This document shows positions 56,205 to 64,000 of a DNA stretch of 64,000 nt, in pieces; position 1 is the stretch's first letter, and the number at the start of each line of letters is the position of its first letter. This stretch comes from Papaver somniferum. Lineage: Eukaryota; Streptophyta; Magnoliopsida; Ranunculales; Papaveraceae. The notes beneath the pieces were generated by a model. That model did no database searches and was not told the origin of the DNA. It worked only from the letters and a program-made list of their open reading frames with translations. The stretch lies in contig NC_039362.1 of assembly GCF_003573695.1 (NCBI RefSeq), positions 6,920,088 through 6,984,087 on the forward strand, given 5' to 3'. The position numbers and the translations under genes are program-made.

Positions 56205-56530
56205 CCCTCTATGTAGAAGAACGATTGGGCGGTCCTCCTACATAATTGTTTGTTAAGAGGGATTAACATCTTCAGGACATCGGCGATACTCGATGTTCCC
56301 TGACTACATAGAGAGACCCACCTCTACATAGAAGAACGATTGGGCGGTCCTCCTGCATAATTGTTTGTTGAGAGGGATTAACACCTTCAGGATGTCGGCG
56401 ACACTCGTTGTTCCCTGACTATGTAGAGAGACCGTGTATATATTCAGATGGCTCTCCTACATAATTGTTTGTTGAGGGGGCTAAACGCCTTCAGGACGTT
56501 AACAATGCTGCACGTTGTTCCCTAACTATG
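56205..56530. repeat. Three tandem units of about 120 bp
   Basis: Each unit contains tctacatagaagaacg or a relative, cctacataattgtttgtt, gagggattaacaccttcagg and gttccctgactatgtag. The third unit is more diverged. Non-coding, inside element C. Confidence 0.8.
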
Positions 56531-58189
56531 CACCTTTCAGAACGAGTATGATGCTTCAACTATCTCATATCTCGATTCTATAATAGATTAATTCTACCGT
56601 GACATTCGCCACTGAATTCCTAGAAAATAATCCATTATATCTCATTACTCCGTTCCATGAATCCCCGGCTGACTCCATGGATTAGTAATAGATAACCAAT
56701 TCATCTCATTACTCCGTTCCCTGAATTCCCCGGCTGGATTCATGGATTAGTAACAGATGCACAATTCATGATTTTTACCATGTTTCATGAATAATTCTCC
56801 ACTGAATTTCATGAATTAGTAATAATTACTCAACAATCGTGCATATGGCTTATCACCGAGTAAGCCCCAATAAAATGGAGCAAATGTACTCAACAATGAT
56901 GTACGAACAAGCACCCAAATGCACGAACGAGCATTCGAAAATATGGACAAATGAGGAATCCTGCACAAAACAGGAGAGAGAAAATAATAATAAAAAAATA
57001 AAAAAGAGGCGCCTAGGCCGACCATGTCGCCGTGGCCGGTCCCCCATGCATCTTCCCTTATTTTTCTTATTTTATTTATTTTCATGAATTCATGAAAACT
57101 CCTTCATTCAAGCAACTTTCCTTGTTTGAGCAAAACTCATGGTTTCTCCATATTTTCATGGTTTCATGAAAAATAATAAAATAAGAAAAGGTGTTGCGGG
57201 ACCGGGCTACCTAGCCGTCCGGCTATGCCTTAGCCATGGCCGGTCCCACACCTTGCAATCCCTTGTTTTCATAATTATTATTTCCCTAATTTCATGAAAC
57301 TCCTTGGTTTGAACAAAAAATTATGGTTTCTTAATATTTTCTCAAATATTGCTCAAACCATGAAAAAGCCAAAAAGTCAAATGGTCAGATGACCGACTAG
57401 GCTACTCACGAAAAATATTAAAATATTATTATTATTTTAATATTCTAAAAATATTGATCGAACGAGCAAAGTTCTACTTGCTCCTTCGATCAAAATCAAG
57501 AATTTCAATCAAAGATCAAACTCTTCTGAATATCCAAGATATTGCTCGAACGCACATCAGAAAATACCGAAACTCTCAGGACTGAGACATGAACATAATG
57601 GTGACATGGGCATGCTTACTTGACCGACCAAGGCCGGCCCTAAGGCTTGCATGGAGCCGGTCCCACACATTCTTATAATTTTGACCTAATTTGCTCAATT
57701 GCTCATATTGGGTCCAAACTCTTTCCAACCAACTTGGAATTTGCTCAATCGACCATCAGATGGTTCCACACCATCAAGGGACGGTTCTATATTCCCCCTT
57801 GGTAGGTCCCTCAGTTATCCATAATTAGGTTTCATCAGCTAATGCTCAAACGACCACTATTCTAATAAATGGTCAACACTAGCATTTGATCATTCTTTCA
57901 CCAACCGGTCAACTGAGGACCCTGGTGCACACTCACTTAAGCACCTGGGCACCACATGGACCTCCATCATCCCATGTGGTCGGTCCCTCCCTTATTCATG
58001 ACTTATTTTCAGCAATTCATCAATTGACGAACAATTGATCAAAAATTAGGGTTTCGAACAAACACTACACAAATGATCATTCTGAGCTAGTTCAAACACT
58101 AATAAAGTTATGTTGATCCAACATCTGGATTAATCATATAATATTTGATATTTTACCAATATTTTTATTAATATTTTATTGGGTCACGT

Positions 58190-58400
58190 TACCAATAAAT
58201 AATTTGACGAATTAAGCAATACTTGCTCAGTTGCTCGAATATTGATCCAACTATCAATATTCAATAATTTATCGATATTCAGTAATTCGTCGAATTGAGC
58301 TATACTTGCTCATTTGCTCGAATATTGATCCAACTAGCAATATTCAGTAATTCGTTGAATCGAGCAATACTTGCTCAGTTGTTCGAATTTACAATATTTA
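58190..58400. repeat. Tandem units of about 70-95 bp with gctcgaatattgatccaac
   Basis: Two and a half units carrying atacttgctca, ttgctcgaatattgatcc, aactagcaatattcag and taattcgtcgaat words. Non-coding, inside element C upstream of its TATA box. Confidence 0.72.
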
Positions 58401-59240
58401 CTCAGACGAGCAATATCAACATAAGAACTGTATGTGTGTTCAATTCATGAATCACTGAGCATTCGTCACTCATATCAATTCAACAAAAGTTAGACTCACT
58501 GTCTAAAAGTCAACAACTAACCTAATACATGTCTGCCTTGCAGACTCCACGTTCGTGAGACATCAATCACATCACATGGGGGGATATCAATTAGGGTTTT
58601 GGTATGGAGGCCTACGACAAGTGTGTTCATCCACGATGAGAAATGTGAGTAAGTCGTGAAAACGGTTGAAGGAGTTAGCAAAGTGGTGTGTGCATGATCA
58701 ATTAAGTCTCCGCGACATGGAACTGATTTTACCACGATTTCCCACTTTCCCAATCTTTCACTCCGGAAACCGTCACACTTACTGGGGGATCAGTGTGTTC
58801 ACTATTCTGATAATATAAATAAGTCTCTGAATCCATGATTGAACAAGACACAAAAAATCCACGAGATAGAGATACTGAACAGACAATCCATCGTCTAACC
58901 AAGACTCATCGTGTGAGCAACACTCTCTTAATCATTCGAACTTATTCATCACTTGCAGAAACCCACGACACATCCACAGTACTTGATCATCATTGATCCC
59001 ACACAATTCTCAGCTTCCCTCCTACATATCAATCCATCTCCCTCTTTGTGACTGAATTGACTCTGGAACGTCATTGACTTGGTTTAGGCCGGAGTCCTAC
59101 AAATTGATCTCCCGAACTCAAATCACTCCCGTGCAGTGCATCTGTTTGAAGTTAAGCAGTTTGCTCGGTTGAGGAGTCTCGTCTGCACGATAGTCTCTTC
59201 ATTTTCCTAAAAAACCAGCTAACCGTTTTCCCCATCTACA

Positions 59241-59501
59241 GCCGTGTAATAATATTATGACACTGTGTAACAATGATTGAGAGCTTTTGTTTTCTCATTG
59301 TTATGGCTACGGATATTCAACAGCGGTGATGCTGATTTGAATATCTTTGGAATCATTGGAGTACTTGGAAGTGACGAAGATTTCAAGTAATGTTGAATAA
59401 CCAAGGAGATCATGCATGTGGAAGAGAAGCTGCAAAGTTTTTATATTTTGTATTCCATATGTATTGATAGTTTTGTCACTAAAATTGACAAAGGGGGACA
59501 T
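59241..59501 (+). other. 3' untranslated region and polypurine tract of the SIRE-like element
   Basis: Non-coding stretch between element C and the right LTR. It ends in ttgacaaagggggacat (59485-59501), the polypurine tract pattern of SIRE-type elements. Confidence 0.7.
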
Positions 59502-61863
59502 TGTTAGAGCACTGATCGGTCGAGCTCGCAAGCGTTTCTATCTCAAGCTTGTTTGTCAAGTTTAGTTTCCTAAACTATAAGTCTTGATTTCTAGTCTACT
59601 TATAGCTAAGTCTCGGACTAGGATAGTAAGTGTAGTCGATCTCTAAACTCCACGACGTTCATCATGCAAAGACGAAGAACTACTCAAGGAACTGGTGGAT
59701 CTTCATCAACAAAAAGGTATGTGGAGACTTGAACTTATCTATCACTCAAAAGTCTATTTATTTTATCTCCTATCTTGAGACAAAAGTCGTATTGTTGTAT
59801 AAACTTCGATTATACACATTTGTTATTTCGAGCCGAGTTTATCTCACTTATCTATTTTTCGGAATATGTGTTGGTAAGATTTAGCTTTGGCCAAGTTTGT
59901 ATTTACTCGTGACGAAAGTCATGTTGATTGTTTCAATCTCTTGAAAATCGCTTTGATGGAAAATAGTGTGTGAATAACCACTATATAACATCCTCTAAGA
60001 ATGTTTCAATGATTGAAATGACAGTTTAGAATATATCACCTTGAATGGATATAAACATTGTATGTGAACTCATACTTGTGCAAGTCCAAAATTATTGAAC
60101 CAAAGTATGCGTACTTTACTGGTTTAGGATGTCAGGAGCTAAGTCCGCATACCCTACATACTGCCGGAAGTTCACATCACGTGTATTTCTGCTGGAGTTT
60201 ATGAACTAAAAACAATCTCAATCAGGGTACTTAAATATGCGTACCGTTATGCGTACTTAAATAGGTTATTTTCTAAAAACGGTTTATTTATGAACTAAGA
60301 CATATATAAATTAAGGAATGCAATCTTTGCAAACCTTGGCTATAATTTTCATGAATCGAATCGAGTGAATCAAAACCGTTTTTGCTTTTATTGTGTCTTA
60401 TATACTTCTATTAGATCTAAGCAATTGAATAACTCTCTAACTAGTTCTTTTGAGTCATTTGAACTAGTTATGGTGAGGATGAATAAGGTTGATATGAAAG
60501 TGCTCATATGGCTAACCATTGGTTGACTATTGTTGAACCAACTAGGTGTACATGTTTAGGTACGGTTACTCAAACCTAAATAAAGTTACATTTCATTTGT
60601 GTATAACAAGCTAAGTTCGATCTAACGGTTGAAAGATATTAGCTTGAATCTAATCAGTTTTTCATCTAACGGTGAATATTGAATGCTTTGTTACCAAGGT
60701 AACTTAGATTGCAAACCCTGATTTGGAGACTATATAAAGGAGAACTCTAGAAACTGGGAAATCTAATCCCCACACCTCATGTGTGATACTAGTTGTATAA
60801 GATAGAGTCGATTCTCCTTTAACCTTAGGTTTCCATCGAGAACCTGTAGGTTAACGACTTGAAGACTTCATTGGGATTGTGAAGCCAGACCCAACTATTT
60901 TATTTGTAGTTGCGTGATCTGATCTTGATGTTTCTATCGTATTTGAGTGCAATCGTAAGATTGGCTTGAGATTAATTTCTCTGATAGGCAAGATAAAAAG
61001 TCACAAACACCTTCGTCTCATCGTTTGTGATTCCACAATATCTTGTTTCGCTAGTCAATTAAGATTATTGTGAGGTGATTGATATTTCTAGGATGTTCTT
61101 CGGGAATATAAGTCCGGTATATCAATTGGTTCCTTTTCACCTTGATTTATCAAAAGACAGAACAAAACTCGTAGGTATTTCTGTGGGAGACAAATTTATC
61201 TATTCCTGTAGACTTTTCTGTGTGATACAAATTTGTTTATTAAAGTCTTCGACTTTGGGTCGTAGCAAATATTAGTTGTGGGTGAGATCAACTAAGGGAA
61301 TCAAATGTTGGGATCAGAGACGTAAGGAGCGCAACTGTACCTTGGGTCAGTGTGAGATTGATTGGGGTTCAACTACAGTCCATACCGAAGTTAGTTTGTA
61401 GTAGGCTAGTGTATGTAGCGGCTTAATACAATGTGTGTTCAATCTGGACTAGAACCTGAGGTTTTTCTGCATTTGCGGTTTCCTCGTTAACAAAACTTCT
61501 GGTGTCTGTGCTATTTCTTTTCCGCATTATATTTTTTTATATAACTGAAATATCACAGGTTGTGCGTTGTGTCGATTAATTGGTAAATCCAACCATTGGT
61601 TGTTGATTGAAATTGATTGATCCTTGAACATCGGTCTTTGGTACCATTCAAGTTATTTCTCTTGTATTCAATCAGACTTGCAGATTTCTATTTGTTTGAG
61701 TAGGGATTGAATCGAGAAATTGAGATATGACACTTTGATATACTTTTTATCAAGATTGAGTCTGACTGTCTAGTTGATTCTATTAAAAGTATATTGGAGT
61801 TAGTCCATACAGATTCCTAAGCAAAAATATTGGGTGAGGTTGTTAGACCCCCCATTTTTTTCA
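59502..61863 (+). repeat. 3' LTR of the SIRE-like copia element
   Basis: 2362 bp, starting tgttagagcactgatcgg and ending ccccatttttttca, then gaaag (61864-61868). tatataaa at 60731-60738. Around 60100-60270 it has the gtatgcgtac-type palindromic words, as in the inverted partner at 53580-53830. The next base reading is LINE endonuclease, so the element landed in a LINE. Confidence 0.87.
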
Positions 61864-64000
61864 GAAAGATTTCTTGTTTCTCCAGATTGGGAAAATGTTT
61901 ATCCTACTGTCGCTCAATTGGCCTTGTCTAGACCTTGGTCAGATCACTGTCCACTTGCTTTGCTTTGTGAAGGTATTGTTGGTGGACCTGGAGCTTTTCG
62001 CTTTGAGGTATATTGGTTAACTCATCCTATGTTTTTAACTTTAATGAAAACTTGGTGGGACTTTTTCACTTTTGATGGTAGTGCAGGTTTCATGCTTTGT
62101 AAGAAGTTACAAGCTCTCAAAGACAAGTTAAAAATTTGGAGCAAGGAAGAATTTGGTCAAGTGGAAAGGAAGCTAGAAGATTTGGAGGATATTTTTACTC
62201 AACTGTATGTAGAAGAAGATGCAAATAATGGTTTAACAGTAGCTCAATGGGATCAAAGATTGAATGCAAGAAAAGACTATTGTAACTTAGTCATTCTTGA
62301 AGCTGAAAAATGGAGAAGCATGGCAAAAGTATAGAATATGAAAGGTATGGTAAAAACACAATTTTTTTTCACAAAATTGCTTCAGATAGGAGGATGAGAA
62401 ATCACATAGCTAAGATTAAAGTGAATGGTCAGATGACAATGGATCAAGATGAAATAAAAGGTGGCATTGTTGATTATTTCAAGAATATCTTTCAAGATCA
62501 ATCTTATTCTAGACCTCAAATGGATGATTTATTCTTTAAATCTATTCATTCCGATATGAGTGCTTGGAAAAAAAAAGGCACTTGGGCCATATGGATATCC
62601 TATTGAATTCTACCAGACGACTTGGAGCATTATAAGAACTGAAGTTTTGAATGTTTTTAAAGAGCTACAGGAGAAAGGTTTATTGGATTGGAGGTTGAAA
62701 AACACCTTTATTGCTCTTATTCCAAAGAAGAATGTAATCGAAGAAATCAAGGACTTGAGGCCTATAAGTCTTGTTAATGGTGTTTATAAAATTTTATCTA
62801 AAGTTCTGGCAGAAAGATTCAAATGTTATTTCTCAGCAACAGTCAGCTTTCATCAAACAAAGACATATTTTGGATGGGGTTCTTATTGCTAATGAGTTAA
62901 TTGACTCAAGAATTAAGAGTGGAGTTCCAGGTTTACTTTTTAAAATTGATTTTCAAGAGCAAAAAGGGAATCAGACAAGGTGATCCTTTGTCACCTTTCT
63001 TATTTTTAATTGTTGGAGAAGCTTTAACTGCAATGATGTAGAAAGCACAAGAAGATGGTTTTATTAATGGCTTTCAAGTCTCAAGTTCAGGTACAAAGGT
63101 TAGTCATCTTCAGTTTACTGATGACACCCTAATTTTTTGGATGCTTCTGTGGATCAAGTTAAGTTTCTTAGAATTCTCTTACTGTGTTTTGAATTACTCG
63201 CTGGTTTAAGGATTAAATTTGCAAAAAGCCATTTATTTGCAGTGGGTTATAATGGTGACATGAATGAGTTTACTTCTCTATTAGGCTGCTACAACTCAGT
63301 TCTGCCAACCATATATCCGGGGCTTCCTTTGGGTGATAAGTATAAAGGCATTCACAAGTGGGATATGATAATTGACAGGTTTAATGCAAAGCTTGCAGGG
63401 TGGAAAAAATCTTATCTTACAAGAGCTGGTAAAATTGCTCTTATTAATAGTGTTCTTTCAAGTCTACCTGTTTATTTTATGTCTCTATTTGATATGCCTA
63501 AATCAGTGGAGCTCAAACTGGAAAGAATAATATGAAATTTTTTGTGGAATGATAACAAAGGACAATGGAAGCTGCATTTGGTTAAATGGGATGTGATCTG
63601 TAGAAGGAAGACAAATGGAGGATTGGGAGTTAAAAAATTGAGAATTATGAATAATGCTCTTTTGGTTAAATGGTTATGGAGATTTGCAAATGAGTCTGAA
63701 GCTTTATGGAGGAGAATTGTTGAAGAAAAGTATGGTACCGATGGTTTAGATTGGCTTTCTAAGCAGCCAAAAGGCACATATGGTGTTTCTGTTTGGAGGG
63801 GTATTATGCAGAGAAAGGAATTCTTCTTATAGAATTTTAATTTCAAGGTTAACAATGGTCAGAAAACTAGATTCTGGGAAGATAGGTGGCTGCTGGATGA
63901 TGCTCTTTGTAATATTTTTCCTCATCTTTATGCAACAACAAGGTCTAAGTCTCAGTCTGTTGCTACTGTCTGCTTAGGTACTCTATCTGATCTTTTTGAA
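61864..64000 (+). pseudogene. L1-type LINE ORF2: endonuclease end, RT and thumb, runs off the window
   Basis: Right part of the LINE hit by the SIRE-like element. The endonuclease C-terminus reads RFLVSPDWENVYP and SRPWSDHCPLAL (final His). The linker helix spans 62100-62330. RT follows in several frames: FHKIASDRRMRNHI, EFYQTTWSIIRTEV, FIALIPKKNVIEEI with RPISLVNGVYKILSKVLAER, QSAFIKQRHILDGVLIANEL, GIRQGDPLSPFLF-like at about 62967-63005, and FTDDTLIF (about 63115) instead of Y-A-D-D. A deletion of the region with the first catalytic Asp joins KIDFQ to the RQGDP block at about 62955. The thumb (GWKKSYLTRAGKIALI, then LVKWLWRFANES) continues to the edge. Confidence 0.87.

Larger units (their letters stand above)
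56011..59240 (+). repeat. Diverged solo LTR (element C) of the A/B superfamily
   Basis: Starts near gggataaaatcgtaaaa, matching bases 25-40 of the A/B LTRs; the first about 25 bases are missing. It ends gttttccccatctaca. Promoter tataaata at 58814-58821. The downstream block (tttgtgactgaattgactc, then acttggtttaggccgg, then ttgatctcccgaa) matches the A/B LTRs, but the 5' two thirds are different. It holds three tandem units of about 120 bp (56205-56530) and about 95-bp units (58190-58400). Its insertion coincides with loss of the copia RT end and RNase H. No target duplication was found. Confidence 0.72.

Overview
This is plant nuclear DNA made almost entirely of transposable elements. Every confidently recognised coding region belongs to a retrotransposon, and no ordinary host gene was found. 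Ty1/copia, Ty3/gypsy chromovirus and RNase H-bearing L1 elements, MITEs and a plant mobile domain (PMD) gene indicate an angiosperm, most likely a eudicot with a repeat-rich genome. The species cannot be fixed from the sequence alone.

Layout. 1-3110: decayed Ty1/copia element whose reverse transcriptase is split by a 5'-truncated RTE-type LINE (1149-1731). 3110-4469: degraded spacer with a LINE zinc-finger relic. 4470-17259: Reina-like Ty3/gypsy chromovirus on the minus strand, split at the DTG codons of its protease by element A (7475-15618). Element A is a long-LTR retrotransposon with no gag or pol that carries an antisense PMD gene. 18847-19155: unrecognised minus-strand ORF. 20010-25580: L1-type LINE, cut off by half of a hAT-like MITE. 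25866-32250: MITEs, an array of palindromic repeats and LINE relics. 32252-35335: SIRE-like copia LTR with a gag stub. 35335-37560: GGT-rich and GATCAAC-rich repeat DNA.

37560-51967 is one L1 insertion with a twin-priming inversion. It was later hit by element B (37784-47398), a complete relative of element A with both LTRs, a primer binding site and its own antisense PMD pseudogene. It was also hit by a hAT-like MITE (48302-50847), which in turn received a solo LTR of the A/B family (48587-50639). 51968-61863 is a SIRE-like copia insertion in another LINE; its 5' LTR plus the flanking LINE segment is inverted, and its pol is broken by a further solo LTR (56011-59240). 61864-64000 is the rest of that second LINE and runs off the window.

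The most interesting system is the A/B family. LTRs of 2.2-2.55 kb start TGTTGATGG. Each full copy has a PMD gene running against the LTRs, with its own TATA box, a non-coding first exon, a long first intron and an 85-86 bp second intron at matching places. Extra antisense ORFs, including PMD-like ones, are known in Tat-lineage Ty3/gypsy elements, and B's primer binding site resembles that lineage. Here, however, the antisense gene is the only coding content left. Coordinates marked about or approximate are estimates by eye.
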